Positions 33,603-45,041 of a stretch of DNA of 64,000 bases are shown here, one piece after another (the first letter of the stretch is position 1; each line of letters starts with the position of its first letter). The stretch covers positions 124,001 to 188,000 of the forward strand of contig NZ_JALLAN010000009.1 of NCBI RefSeq assembly GCF_023062595.1. The letters are read 5' to 3'. The notes beneath the pieces were generated by a model that saw only the letters and a program-made list of their open reading frames with translations, ran no database searches and was not told the DNA's origin. The DNA comes from Arthrobacter rhizosphaerae. Lineage in GTDB: Bacteria; Actinomycetota; Actinomycetes; Actinomycetales; Micrococcaceae. A program made the translations under genes and the position numbers.

Positions 33603-34897
33603 GCCACCTCGATCGCATCTGTGGAAAGGTTCGGGTAGAGCGGGAACTTGCCAGCCAGGATTTCAACCCGCTGCCGAAGTTCTGCCACTGTTTCGTCGCT
33701 GAAATCGTGCTTGAGGGCTGCAGCGATAATGTCTGCCACCTCGGTGAACTCGGCCTTTCCGAACCCACGCGTGGCCAGTGCCGGCGTGCCGATACGAAGC
33801 CCGGATGAAACCATGGGCGGACGCGGATCGAAGGGGACGGCGTTGCGGTTGACCGTGATCCCGATCCGGTGCAGGCGGTCTTCGCCCTGCTGGCCGTCCA
33901 GTTCCGAATTGCGAAGGTCAACAAGCACCAGGTGAACGTCGGTGCCGCCGCTGACCACGGTCACGCCGGACTCTGCAACGTCAGCAGTCAGCAGACGCTC
34001 GGCAATGATGCGGGCGCCTTCGAGGGTGCGTTCCTGGCGGTCACGGAACTCCGGCTCCGCGGCGAGCTTGAACGCAACTGCCTTCGCTGCAATGACGTGC
34101 TCCAACGGGCCGCCCTGCTGTCCCGGGAAGACCGCGGAGTTGACCTTCTTGGCGATGTCGGCGTCGTTGGTGAGGATTACGCCGCCACGCGGACCGCCAA
34201 GGGTCTTGTGTGTGGTGCTCGTAACGATGTGGGCGTGAGGGACGGGGTTGGGGTGGAGTCCTGCGGCCACGAGGCCGGCGAAATGTGCCATGTCCACCAT
34301 CAGGTAGGCGCCCACCAGGTCCGCGATACGGCGGAATTCGGCGAAGTCCAACTGGCGGGAGTAGGCGGACCAGCCGGCGACGATCAGGCGGGGCTTGTTC
34401 TCTACGGCCAGGCGCTCCACTTCAGCCATGTCAATCAGCATGGTGTCCTCGCGGACACCGTACGGAACCACCTTGTAGAGCTTGCCGGAGAAGTTGATTC
34501 GCATCCCGTGCGTCAGATGGCCACCGTGGGCGAGGTTCAGGCCCAGGATGGTGTCACCCGGCTGGATCAGTGCGAACATGGCCGCGGCGTTGGCCTGCGC
34601 GCCGGAGTGCGGCTGTACGTTGGCGAATTCCGAGCCGAACAATGACTTGAGCCGGTCGATGGCGAGCTGCTCGACCACATCAACGTGTTCGCAGCCGCCG
34701 TAATACCTCTTGCCCGGGTAGCCCTCCGCGTACTTGTTGGTCAGTACCGATCCCTGTGCTTCCATGACGGCAGTCGGAGCAAAGTTTTCGGAGGCGATCA
34801 TCTCCAGTGTGCCTTGCTGACGCAGGAGCTCCTGGTTCACGGCTGCGTGAATTGCAGGATCGGTCTCTGCGAGCGTGCGGGTCAGAACGTCGACCAT
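33599..34897 (-). CDS. glyA: Serine hydroxymethyltransferase
   Basis: A 432-residue PLP enzyme that interconverts glycine plus 5,10-methylene-THF with serine plus THF. The PLP lysine motif [15 protein letters not shown] lies near residue 230, and [11 protein letters not shown] and [16 protein letters not shown] are intact. Of two adjacent ATGs, the second (34897) has the better spacing from AGGAG. It heads the sox-sdaA operon, which indicates a catabolic, inducible copy consuming sarcosine-derived glycine and C1 rather than the housekeeping glyA. Confidence 0.97.
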   Translation of the reverse strand: MVDVLTRTLAETDPAIHAAVNQELLRQQGTLEMIASENFAPTAVMEAQGSVLTNKYAEGYPGKRYYGGCEHVDVVEQLAIDRLKSLFGSEFANVQPHSGAQANAAAMFALIQPGDTILGLNLAHGGHLTHGMRINFSGKLYKVVPYGVREDTMLIDMAEVERLAVENKPRLIVAGWSAYSRQLDFAEFRRIADLVGAYLMVDMAHFAGLVAAGLHPNPVPHAHIVTSTTHKTLGGPRGGVILTNDADIAKKVNSAVFPGQQGGPLEHVIAAKAVAFKLAAEPEFRDRQERTLEGARIIAERLLTADVAESGVTVVSGGTDVHLVLVDLRNSELDGQQGEDRLHRIGITVNRNAVPFDPRPPMVSSGLRIGTPALATRGFGKAEFTEVADIIAAALKHDFSDETVAELRQRVEILAGKFPLYPNLSTDAIEVA

Positions 34898-34928
34898 CAT
34901 GTCTCCTAGCTGTTGCCTAATATCCGGT

Positions 34929-34981
34929 TGATATATTAGTTGCGTAGCTCCCAGTATGCTACCGGTAGCTATGAGTGTCAA
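34929..34981 (-). promoter_or_regulatory. glyA-sox promoter with palindrome and GntR-type site
   Basis: On the minus strand, TTGACA (34976-34981) and CATACT (34953-34958) are 17 bp apart. A perfect 12-bp palindrome GCTACCGGTAGC (34958-34969) sits in the spacer. Just downstream, CTAATAT/ATATTAG arms (34917-34923 and 34933-34939) surround a TGATATATTA sequence (34929-34938, plus strand) that recurs in the gntR/purU gap. Confidence 0.7.
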
Positions 34982-35011
34982 CAGATTTTTACGGTCGGTC
35001 CAGAGACGCCG

Positions 35012-35038
35012 GAAGCGCGGCTTTGAGGGCCGCGCTTC
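35012..35038 (-). terminator. Terminator after gntR
   Basis: GAAGCGCGGC pairs with GCCGCGCTTC around TTTGAGG, 30 bp beyond the gntR stop. It separates gntR from the glyA-sox promoter. Confidence 0.65.
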
Positions 35039-35068
35039 GGGGTGAAAACTGGAGAGCTAAGGTTCGGG

Positions 35069-35746
35069 CTAGGTGAAAAGAGCCCTGCGGACGGCATCCT
35101 CGAAGCCACTGACGTGTGTTCTGGCGAGTTCCGCAGCCCGGGCCTCGTCCCCCTCGATCACCGCTCCGAGCAGTTCCACATGTTCATGGACGTGGTGGGC
35201 GAGATCCGGAAGGCGATCGAGCACCATGCACCAGATGCGCGTGGCCAGATTGTCATAACGGATCAGGACATCTTCCAGGTGGGGATTGCCTGCAGCGGCA
35301 TAGATTCCCTGGTGCACACTTGCATCCAACCTCAGAGTTTCGACGACGGAGGCGGCCTGTGTATCGAATGACTCAACCGCCTCCATCACAGCGCGCAGCT
35401 TCTCCCGCTGCCCCGCTGTGGCAACCCGCGCGGCACGAGCGGCTGCGAGGGGTTCAAGCTGGGTCCGGATTTCCGAAATGAAAGCAAGGTCGGTTACCTC
35501 CACCCGCGTGGCGAAAGTTCCCCGGCGCGGGTACGAAACAACCAGCCGGTCAAGTTCAAGGCGCTTCAACGCTTCCCGCACGGGAGTGCGTCCCATGCCG
35601 AGGTCCCTGGCGAGGTGGTCATCATTGAGGAGATCGCCCGGTTTGATGTCGAGCATCAGCAGCCGATCGCGAATGCTCTCGTATGCCCCTTCCGCCAATG
35701 ACTTTTTGGCGGCATCGTCCGCGACTGCCAAAACTTCTACTGCCAT
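35069..35746 (-). CDS. GntR family (FCD) transcriptional regulator of the C1/sarcosine genes
   Basis: A 225-residue FadR-subfamily regulator. The winged-helix domain (AYESIRDRLLMLDIKPGDLLNDDHLARDLGMGRTPVREALKRLELDRLV, about residues 18-66) is followed by an all-helical FCD ligand domain with metal-type residues (DASVHQGIYAAAGN, HEHVELLGAV). ATG 35746 has AAAGGGG 8 nt upstream. It lies between, and is divergent from, purU-dmg and is followed by glyA-sox. TGATATATTA sites flank it on both sides, so it likely represses both arms and itself; the ligand is unknown. Confidence 0.93.
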   Translation of the reverse strand: MAVEVLAVADDAAKKSLAEGAYESIRDRLLMLDIKPGDLLNDDHLARDLGMGRTPVREALKRLELDRLVVSYPRRGTFATRVEVTDLAFISEIRTQLEPLAAARAARVATAGQREKLRAVMEAVESFDTQAASVVETLRLDASVHQGIYAAAGNPHLEDVLIRYDNLATRIWCMVLDRLPDLAHHVHEHVELLGAVIEGDEARAAELARTHVSGFEDAVRRALFT

Positions 35747-35820
35747 AACCGGACCCCTTTCCGTTCGAGCCAACAGGCTATTGACCTCGCCCACCGACCA
35801 GTATACGCTGATGCCAACCC

Positions 35821-35853
35821 TAATATATCAGTTCATGATTTGAGAATATATCT
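35821..35853. promoter_or_regulatory. GntR-type sites in the gntR/purU divergent region
   Basis: The minus strand of 35821-35830 is TGATATATTA, identical to the 10-mer before glyA. A second similar element, AGAATATATCT (35843-35853), lies 10 nt before the purU ATG. Both are AT-rich islands in GC-rich DNA. Confidence 0.65.
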
Positions 35854-35865
35854 AAAGGAGTTGAC

Positions 35866-36780
35866 ATGGCTCTAGTGGCTACAGACTTATCAACCAGCAC
35901 CCTGGCTCGGACGGAGCCCGGCTTGGAAGGCAAGGCCCAGAAGTTCGTGCTCACATTGTCGTGCGTCGAACGTGCCGGGATTGTCCAGGCGGTCACTACT
36001 TTCCTCTTCGAACGTGGCTTTAACATCGACGAGCACCAGCAGTTCGACGACGGGCTCCGCCAGACACTTCACCTGCGCACCGCATTCTCAGGTTCCCCTG
36101 AGTACACGCCGGAGAGGCTCCAGGCGGAGTTCAACGCCATCGCGGACCGGTTCGAGATGAAGTTCAGCTTCCATGACCAGACTAAGCAGCGCGTCCTGGT
36201 GATGGTCTCCAAGTTCGGGCACTGCCTGAATGACCTGATCTTCCGCTGGCGCGGTGGCAGCCTCGGCGGTGACATTGTCCTGATAGTTTCGAACCATGAA
36301 ACCCACCGGGCAATGGCTGAGGCAGCGGGCCTCCCCTTCCTCTACGTCCCGGTGACGTCGGAGACGAAAGCAGCCGCCGAACAGCGCCTGCTTGATCTTA
36401 TTGACGAATATGACATCGACCTCGTGGTACTGGCCCGCTATATGCAGGTGCTGTCCGACGACCTCTGCCGCTCCCTTGAGGGCCGCGCCATCAACATCCA
36501 CCACTCCTTCCTCCCCGGATTCAAGGGTGCCCGCCCGTATCACCAGGCGTACGACCGCGGCGTCAAACTGGTGGGCGCTACCGCCCACTACGTGACGGCG
36601 GAGCTGGACGAGGGTCCCATCATCGAACAGGAAGTCATCCGGGTGGACCACAGCTATGGACCGACCGCCCTTTCGACAGTCGGGCAGGACGCGGAAGCCC
36701 TGGCGCTGTCCCGCGCCGTGCGGTGGCACTGCGAACACCGCGTGCTGCTGGATCAAACCAGCACTGTCGTGTTCCGCTAA
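35866..36780 (+). CDS. purU: Formyltetrahydrofolate deformylase
   Basis: A 304-residue enzyme that hydrolyses 10-formyl-THF to formate and THF. The N-terminal ACT domain (FVLTLSCVERAGIVQAVTTFLFERGFNIDEHQQF) is followed by the formyltransferase domain with the catalytic INIHHSFLPGFKGARPYHQA, and a conserved aspartate lies near the end (ELDEGPIIEQEVIRVDH). AAAGGAG precedes the ATG by 6 nt. First gene of the plus-strand operon; together with FdhF it lets the cell dispose of excess C1 units as formate and CO2 and recycle THF. Confidence 0.97.
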   Translation: MALVATDLSTSTLARTEPGLEGKAQKFVLTLSCVERAGIVQAVTTFLFERGFNIDEHQQFDDGLRQTLHLRTAFSGSPEYTPERLQAEFNAIADRFEMKFSFHDQTKQRVLVMVSKFGHCLNDLIFRWRGGSLGGDIVLIVSNHETHRAMAEAAGLPFLYVPVTSETKAAAEQRLLDLIDEYDIDLVVLARYMQVLSDDLCRSLEGRAINIHHSFLPGFKGARPYHQAYDRGVKLVGATAHYVTAELDEGPIIEQEVIRVDHSYGPTALSTVGQDAEALALSRAVRWHCEHRVLLDQTSTVVFR

Positions 36781-39324
<2,544 letters not shown>

Positions 39325-39361
39325 CAGCGCAGTCGACTCGAGCTTCAGCCCAGGAAGACAC

Positions 39362-39988
39362 ATGATCAGTTCAGAAACAATCAGCGGCTACCTCACCAGA
39401 CTTGCCTCCCGCGAACCCACCCCGGGCGGCGGGGCAGCTGCGGCCATCCACGCCGCCCAGGGGGCGGCACTCGTCGGAATGGTGGCCAGGTACACCACTG
39501 GCACGAAATATGAGCAACATGCCGAACTCGTGGCACGCATCATCGCCTCTGCCGACAGGCTGGTGGTCGAGGCCCTGCGCCTCGCGGACGCCGACCAGCA
39601 CGCGTTCCAGGGTGTCATCGATGCGTACAAGCTCCCCACCGGTACCGATGATCTCAAGGTCGCGCGAACGGCTGCCGTCCAGGATGCGCTCATCCTGGCC
39701 GCGAAAACGCCCGCGCAACTCATCCTCCTTGCCGGGGCTGTGGTGGATCTAGCCACGGAACTGTTCGAGGTGGCCAACAGCAACGTCATCAGCGACGTCG
39801 CAGCCGCCGTCGACGCAGCCCGTGCAGCTGCCACCACCGCCCGGGTAAACATCGACATCAATGTGGTTGCCATCAAGGACACCGAAGCCCGGGCCCGGCT
39901 GGCGGACCAGACCAATGGCCTTGAGGACAAAGTCATCCTGGCAGCCGACTCACTCGCAAAGCGCGTTCGCGAAAGGATCCTGGGTTGA
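39362..39988 (+). CDS. Cyclodeaminase/cyclohydrolase family protein (methenyl-THF cyclohydrolase-like)
   Basis: A 208-residue helical protein of the FTCD_C family, with LASREPTPGGGAAAAIHAAQGAALVGMVARYTTG, EALRLADADQHAFQGVIDAYKLP and VISDVAAAVDAARAAATTARVNIDIN. Related proteins are formimino-THF cyclodeaminases or FchA-type methenyl-THF cyclohydrolases. Because it sits directly before folD and overlaps it (TTGA), hydrolysis of 5,10-methenyl-THF to 10-formyl-THF is the likely role, perhaps relieving a bottleneck in the C1 oxidation direction. AGGAAG precedes the ATG. Confidence 0.88.
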   Translation: MISSETISGYLTRLASREPTPGGGAAAAIHAAQGAALVGMVARYTTGTKYEQHAELVARIIASADRLVVEALRLADADQHAFQGVIDAYKLPTGTDDLKVARTAAVQDALILAAKTPAQLILLAGAVVDLATELFEVANSNVISDVAAAVDAARAAATTARVNIDINVVAIKDTEARARLADQTNGLEDKVILAADSLAKRVRERILG

Positions 39989-40860
39989 GCACTACACTCC
40001 TCTCCGGGCGGACCTTGGCCAGGCTCATGCAGCAGAAGGCCCACGACGACGCCCGGAACCTCGAAGCCGAAGGCCTGCGCCCGACCCTTGCAGTTGTTGT
40101 GGCCACCGACGACGGCTCCACGCAGTGGTACGTCCGGTCAATCGAACGGGCTGCAGAAAGCGCCGGTGTCAGCTGCCGGATCGTGGACCTGGGCCACGAT
40201 GCGACAGCACAGGTTTTGGCCGGTGTCCTGAAAGACCTCAGCAACGAGCCAACCGTGCACGGGATCATTTTGCAGACGCCGTTGCCACCCGGCGTTGATG
40301 CAGATGCCCTGGTTGGGCATATCGCTCCTGAAAAGGACATCGACGGCGCAAATCCAGTGAGCCTTGGCCACCTGGCTGTCGGCCAGCCCTCGTTCGCACC
40401 GGCCACGGCCCGGGCGGTCATCGAGATCCTTGACCACTTCGACATCCCGGTGGCGGGCCGGAACGTCGTCGTCATCGGACGCTCGGCCGTTGTTGGAAAG
40501 CCGCTGTCCCTGCTGCTGCTGGAACGCGACGCCGCGGTCACTATCTGCCACTCCAGGTCAGGGCCGCTGGAGAAATACACCAAGACGGCCGACGTCGTGA
40601 TCGTTGCCGCCGGGCGCATCGGCCTGCTGAACAGCAGCCATATTTCCTCCGAGGCCGTAGTGATCGACGTCGGCACCAACGTCCTTCCGGACGGGTCCCT
40701 CGTAGGGGACGTGGATCAAGCCAGTGTCCGGGGCGTTGCTGCGGCACTGACGCCCGTCCCGGGCGGGGTCGGATCAGTCACCACGTCCCTGCTTCTTCTG
40801 CACACCGTCGAAGCCGCGCGGGAACAGTCGCGTGCCTTCGTCCGGGAAGGGGCCGCGTAG
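39985..40860 (+). CDS. folD: Bifunctional 5,10-methylene-THF dehydrogenase / methenyl-THF cyclohydrolase
   Basis: A 291-residue FolD protein. TTG 39985 overlaps the previous stop. The catalytic tyrosine/lysine pattern is modified (STQWYVRSIERAAESAGV in place of the usual SxxYVxxK). GIILQTPLPPGVDADALVGHIAPEKDIDGANPVSLG and the NADP site VVIGRSAVVGKPLSLLLLERDA are intact, and the C-terminus reads TPVPGGVGSVTTSLLL. The conserved cyclohydrolase lysine appears as an arginine (YVRSIER), which would fit the presence of a dedicated cyclohydrolase next door. Oxidises CH2-THF from Dmg and Sox. Confidence 0.94.
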   Translation: MSTTLLSGRTLARLMQQKAHDDARNLEAEGLRPTLAVVVATDDGSTQWYVRSIERAAESAGVSCRIVDLGHDATAQVLAGVLKDLSNEPTVHGIILQTPLPPGVDADALVGHIAPEKDIDGANPVSLGHLAVGQPSFAPATARAVIEILDHFDIPVAGRNVVVIGRSAVVGKPLSLLLLERDAAVTICHSRSGPLEKYTKTADVVIVAAGRIGLLNSSHISSEAVVIDVGTNVLPDGSLVGDVDQASVRGVAAALTPVPGGVGSVTTSLLLLHTVEAAREQSRAFVREGAA

Positions 40861-40920
40861 TGTCGGGTAAATGCAATTCATCGAGGCAGTCGCTGCTGTG
40901 AGGACGAAGAACGGAGAGCA

Positions 40921-41796
40921 ATGAGCAACGAAGCTGTTGCACGGGTACGGCTGGAAGTTGTTCCATCTGCCGATCTCCTCAAGCAACTCTCCGCAGTTTT
41001 TGACACCAAGGGTTCAGTCAGCGTGACATGCCTCCCCCACCACGGGCCTGGACGGACCGTGGAAGCGTCGGTGAACCTGGCGCGCATGGGTTATCACACG
41101 GTTCCCCATCTCGCGGCGCGCAGCATTACCAACCAGGCAGAACTGCATTCGCTGCTGCTGCGGCTGCAGGATGCGGGTGTCTCTGAGCTTTTTCTTGTCG
41201 CCGGGGACCGGCGAACACCCGCAGGTCCCTACTTGTGGAGCGGACAACTTCTCGAGGCGGTCAAAGCGTATTCTTCCGACTTCTCCGTCGGCATTGCCGG
41301 CTACCCCGAAGGCCACCCGCAAATCAGCTACGAGAAACTCAGCAGCAGCCTGCACATGAAAGCACCTTTTGCGTCGTCTATAGTCACGCAGATGTGCTTC
41401 TCAGCCGAGGCGATCAGCCGGTACGTCAAGACAATCCGCAAGAGCGGCCCGGAGTTACCCGTCTGGGTTGGAGTCCCCGGCCCGGTCTCTGTCAGGAAGC
41501 TGATGTCCATGGGAGCACGCCTCGGGGTGGGCCGCTCGCTCAAGCTTGCCAGGGGGACAGGCCTGGCGGGAGCACTTATGCGAGGGGACGATTTCATGAG
41601 CTACGACAGCGGACGCCTGATTCGCGAGGTCCACCAGGAGTTGGCGGGCGATCCCCTCTTTGCCGGGTTCCACGTCTACACCTTCAACGACCTCAGCCGC
41701 TTGCCTGGCCTGCTGGAGGGTCTGCCGGCCCTGCAGCCCACCGCCACGCTGGCTCGGCGCAATGCCGCCACTCCACTGTTTCCTGCCAAGATCTGA
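40921..41796 (+). CDS. Methylenetetrahydrofolate reductase-like protein
   Basis: A 291-residue TIM-barrel protein of the MTHFR superfamily, with VSVTCLPHHGPGRTVE, YHTVPHLAARSITNQAELHSLLLRL, LFLVAGD, IAGYPEGHPQI and FHVYTFNDLS. MetF normally reduces 5,10-methylene-THF to 5-methyl-THF, but the proton-donor glutamate in the VSFEFFPP motif has no counterpart here (VSVTCLPHH). It therefore resembles divergent actinobacterial MTHFR-like proteins. In this operon it could run in the oxidative direction or act on another folate species; that is inference. AGAGCA precedes the ATG at short spacing. Confidence 0.85.
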   Translation: MSNEAVARVRLEVVPSADLLKQLSAVFDTKGSVSVTCLPHHGPGRTVEASVNLARMGYHTVPHLAARSITNQAELHSLLLRLQDAGVSELFLVAGDRRTPAGPYLWSGQLLEAVKAYSSDFSVGIAGYPEGHPQISYEKLSSSLHMKAPFASSIVTQMCFSAEAISRYVKTIRKSGPELPVWVGVPGPVSVRKLMSMGARLGVGRSLKLARGTGLAGALMRGDDFMSYDSGRLIREVHQELAGDPLFAGFHVYTFNDLSRLPGLLEGLPALQPTATLARRNAATPLFPAKI

Positions 41797-41807
41797 AGGG
41801 AAGACCC

Positions 41808-44135
41808 ATGGCTTCCAAAGCCCCCAAGCACAATATCGACGAGTCCGAACTGAGCGTGACGAAGCCGAAGTCCAAGGCCGTCGGCATCCCCGCGGTCGTT
41901 AACTCGCTGAAGATCTCCCTCGAGCAGATGGGTCCGCTGCGCAGCATCCAGACACTCATGGCTGTCAACCAGGTTGACGGCTTTGACTGCATGGGTTGCG
42001 CCTGGCCCGAACACGAAAAGCGCAATGCCGCGGAATTCTGCGAGAACGGCGCCAAGGCCGTAGCGGAAGAAGCCACACGCCGCCGCGTCACGCCTGAATT
42101 CTTCGCGCAGCACTCGATTGCTGACCTGAAGACGCGCGACGACTACTGGCTGGGTCAACAAGGCCGGCTGACGCATCCAATGTTGCTTGACGAAGGGGCA
42201 ACCCACTACAGGCCGATCGGCTGGGACGACGCGTATCAGCTGATCGCCCAGGAGATCAGGGACATGGACCACCCCGACCAATCGGTTTTCTACACCTCCG
42301 GCAGGACGTCGAATGAGGCAGCCTTCGCCTACCAGCTGCTCGTTCGGGGCATCGGAACGAACAATTTGCCTGACTGCTCAAACATGTGTCACGAATCGTC
42401 CGGCTCAGCATTGGTCGAAACCATCGGCATCGGCAAAGGCTCCGTCAGCCTCACTGATGTGGAGACGGCGTCGCTGATTTTCGTGGCGGGGCAAAATCCC
42501 GGCACTAACCACCCCCGCATGCTCAGTGCGCTGGAGAAGGCAAAGAAAAACGGCGCCGTCATTGTCTCCGTGAATCCGCTTCCCGAGGCCGGGCTCCTTC
42601 GGTTCGAGAACCCGCAGACCATTTCCGGCATGGTGATGGGCACCGAACTGACTGACGACTTCCTGCAGATCCGCGCGGGTGGTGATCAGGCTCTCTTCCA
42701 GGGTCTTGGCAAGTACCTGATTGAAGCCGAAGCCCAGGGGCGCAACACCCCGGGTCTAAGCACGGTGCTGGACCATGAATTCATCAAGCACCACACCGTC
42801 GGCCTTGACGAATACCTGCGGTACCTCGAAAAGGCCGAATGGGACGACATCGTCGAAGCCACCGGACTGACATTGGAACAGATCAGGTCCACGGGCGAAC
42901 GTCTGCTGGCCTCGAGCGCAACCATCGTCTGCTGGGCCATGGGCCTGACCCAGCACAAGCACTCGGTACCCACCCTCCGTGACGTGGTCAACGTCCTGCT
43001 TCTGCAAGGCAACATCGGCAAGCCCGGAGCCGGCGTCTGCCCTGTCCGCGGCCACTCCAACGTCCAGGGTGACAGGACCATGGGCATCTTCGAAAAGATG
43101 CCGGAGACTTTCCACGACAGGCTTGACGACGAATTCGGATTCCTCTCCCCCAGAGCCCACGGGTTCGACACCGTGGCTGCCATCCGCGCCATGCGGGACG
43201 GAAAGGTGCGCGTCTTTATCGGGATGGGTGGCAACTTCGTGCGGGCCGCCCCGGATTCAGAGGTCACGGAGCAGGCGCTGGCCAACACACGCCTGACGGT
43301 ACAGATCTCCACAAAACTGAACCATTCCCACGTATCGACGGGCCGTCGCGCCCTGATTCTGCCAACGCTGGGACGCACTGAGAAGGACACCCAACGCACA
43401 GGCGACCAGAGAGTCACCGTGGAAGATTCCATGAGTGCGGTCCACGCCTCCCGCGGACGCCTTCAGCCCGCCAGCGAGCACCTGCACTCCGAAGTGGCCA
43501 TTGTGTGCAACATCGCCCATAAGCTGTTCACGGACAGTGCAAACCTCCCGTTGCCCAACACCCCCAAAGCCGACTGGCTCTCTATGCGGGACGACTACTC
43601 GGTTATCAGGAAACATATCGAAGCCGTCCTCAGCGGTTTCGAGAATTTCGAGGAACGGATCCAGAACCCTGGCGGGTTCGTCCTTCCCCACCCGCCCCGG
43701 GACGCCAGGAAGTTCGACACTGCGACCGGCAAGGCCCACTTCACCGGCAACGAACTGGAATTCATCAGGGTCCCGGAGGGTCGGCTTGTCCTTCAGACGC
43801 TGCGCTCCCATGACCAGTACAACACCACGATCTACGGCAAGGATGACCGTTACCGGGGCATCCACGGCGGGCGCCGCGTCGTGCTGATCAACGCCGACGA
43901 CATCACTGGGCTGGGTTTCACCGACGGGGACATGGTCCATCTCATCTCCGAGTTTCAGGGGACCGAACGCCGGGCCGAAAACTTCCGCATCGTTTCGTAC
44001 TCCACGCCCAAGGGTTGCGCGGCGGCTTACTACCCGGAGACCAACGTCCTCGTGCCGCTTGACTCCGTAGCCGACACGAGCGGGACGCCCACCTCCAAGT
44101 CCGTCATCATCCGCCTCGAACGCGCCGAACCATGA
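41808..44135 (+). CDS. FdhF/YdeP family molybdopterin oxidoreductase (putative formate dehydrogenase)
   Basis: A 775-residue single-chain molybdoenzyme. An N-terminal cysteine set [23 protein letters not shown] probably holds a [4Fe-4S] cluster. The Mo-ligand region is [20 protein letters not shown], with cysteine rather than selenocysteine. [16 protein letters not shown] and the C-terminal molydop-binding domain ([23 protein letters not shown]) are intact. GAAGGG precedes ATG 41808. The adjacent purU, and moeA and fdhD 2-3 kb downstream, support formate oxidation to CO2, though YdeP-type enzymes have other proposed substrates. No partner beta or gamma subunit is present. Confidence 0.9.
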   Translation: MASKAPKHNIDESELSVTKPKSKAVGIPAVVNSLKISLEQMGPLRSIQTLMAVNQVDGFDCMGCAWPEHEKRNAAEFCENGAKAVAEEATRRRVTPEFFAQHSIADLKTRDDYWLGQQGRLTHPMLLDEGATHYRPIGWDDAYQLIAQEIRDMDHPDQSVFYTSGRTSNEAAFAYQLLVRGIGTNNLPDCSNMCHESSGSALVETIGIGKGSVSLTDVETASLIFVAGQNPGTNHPRMLSALEKAKKNGAVIVSVNPLPEAGLLRFENPQTISGMVMGTELTDDFLQIRAGGDQALFQGLGKYLIEAEAQGRNTPGLSTVLDHEFIKHHTVGLDEYLRYLEKAEWDDIVEATGLTLEQIRSTGERLLASSATIVCWAMGLTQHKHSVPTLRDVVNVLLLQGNIGKPGAGVCPVRGHSNVQGDRTMGIFEKMPETFHDRLDDEFGFLSPRAHGFDTVAAIRAMRDGKVRVFIGMGGNFVRAAPDSEVTEQALANTRLTVQISTKLNHSHVSTGRRALILPTLGRTEKDTQRTGDQRVTVEDSMSAVHASRGRLQPASEHLHSEVAIVCNIAHKLFTDSANLPLPNTPKADWLSMRDDYSVIRKHIEAVLSGFENFEERIQNPGGFVLPHPPRDARKFDTATGKAHFTGNELEFIRVPEGRLVLQTLRSHDQYNTTIYGKDDRYRGIHGGRRVVLINADDITGLGFTDGDMVHLISEFQGTERRAENFRIVSYSTPKGCAAAYYPETNVLVPLDSVADTSGTPTSKSVIIRLERAEP

Positions 44136-44731
44136 GCTCCCGCCTGGCCACACCAACGATGGCCAAGGGCGTGGACGGGCCCAGGGTGGAACGGGCAGTC
44201 CGCGAATACCTTCTGGCTATGGGGGAGGACCCCGAACGGCCCGGACTGGTGGACACTCCAGCCCGCGTGGCCCGCGCCGCCGCGGAAACGTTTGGCGGGC
44301 TCCATGAGGATCCCCTGGCAGTCCTGGACAGAACCTTCGACCTGGGCCACGGTGAAATGGTCATCGTCAAGGACATCCCTTTCTATTCCACCTGCGAACA
44401 CCACCTGGTGCCGTTCCATGGTGTGGCGCATGTGGGCTACATTCCGTCCGCAGAGGGACTCGTAACCGGCCTCAGCAAACTGGCCAGGCTGGTGGATGTG
44501 TTTGCGCGAAGGCCGCAGGTCCAGGAAAGACTTACCACCGAGGTGGTGGACGCGCTGGTCGCATCACTGCGTCCTCTGGGCGCAATTGTGGTGATCGAAT
44601 GTGAACACCTGTGTATGTCCATGAGGGGCGTCCGTAAACCAGGAGCAAAGACCATCACCTCCGCAGTCCGCGGTGAACTACGCCTGCCGGCCGCCCGTGC
44701 CGAGGCTCTGAGCCTCATCCGCGGCCGCTAA
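44132..44731 (+). CDS. folE: GTP cyclohydrolase I
   Basis: A 199-residue homologue of FolE, which converts GTP to 7,8-dihydroneopterin triphosphate, the first step of folate synthesis. The zinc ligands are visible in [20 protein letters not shown] and [21 protein letters not shown] overlap with the formate dehydrogenase stop shows co-translation. A folE copy inside a C1 catabolic operon suggests that folate supply rises with C1 flux, since Dmg, Sox, FolD, PurU and GlyA all need THF. It is probably an extra copy beside the housekeeping folE. Confidence 0.95.
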   Translation: MSSRLATPTMAKGVDGPRVERAVREYLLAMGEDPERPGLVDTPARVARAAAETFGGLHEDPLAVLDRTFDLGHGEMVIVKDIPFYSTCEHHLVPFHGVAHVGYIPSAEGLVTGLSKLARLVDVFARRPQVQERLTTEVVDALVASLRPLGAIVVIECEHLCMSMRGVRKPGAKTITSAVRGELRLPAARAEALSLIRGR

Positions 44732-44773
44732 AGAATCTCTGGACACAGCCGCCGGGCTACCTTACGATGTAAC

Positions 44774-44806
44774 TGATATATCTTTAGTGGACATGCGAAA
44801 ATATCA
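44774..44806. promoter_or_regulatory. GntR-type site upstream of formaldehyde dehydrogenase
   Basis: TGATATATCT (44774-44783, plus strand) and an inverted TGATATTTT (44798-44806) lie 40-75 bp after folE. They share the TGATATAT core found before glyA and purU. Confidence 0.55.
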
Positions 44807-44848
44807 GTCTCTATGCATGTCGGTACGGCATCCCGTTGACAGCCTTCG

Positions 44849-44928
44849 CCTTCACGAAGGATGAACTGTCCCGTTCCCGTGAAGGGTGCTTCGGTGGTTA
44901 GAAACCTGGGGAGGTACACCGAAGCACC
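44849..44928 (+). ncRNA. Structured leader: two tandem hairpins before formaldehyde dehydrogenase
   Basis: Stem 1: CCTTCACG (44849-44856) with CGTGAAGG (44878-44885). Stem 2: GGTGCTTCGGTG (44885-44896) with CACCGAAGCACC (44917-44928), a perfect 12-bp stem with a 20-nt loop. The stems abut. No T-tract follows, so it is not an ordinary terminator; 113 nt remain to the fdhA ATG. Nothing codes in 44732-45041. It could be a cis-regulatory RNA or a protein-binding dyad; I do not recognise a known riboswitch class. Confidence 0.5.
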
Positions 44929-45041
44929 ACTTTCGGGCGACGGGGCATCGCCGGCGATTTTCCGGACCAGTGCAGGGCAATCCAACATGGCAGGCCTGGC
45001 ACCACAAACCCAGCACCACCCGCGTATCCAAAGGAGTGTCC

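Noticed and set aside
32385..33638. 417-codon open frame opposite soxB
   Set aside because: Antisense to a conserved subunit gene; no recognisable family.
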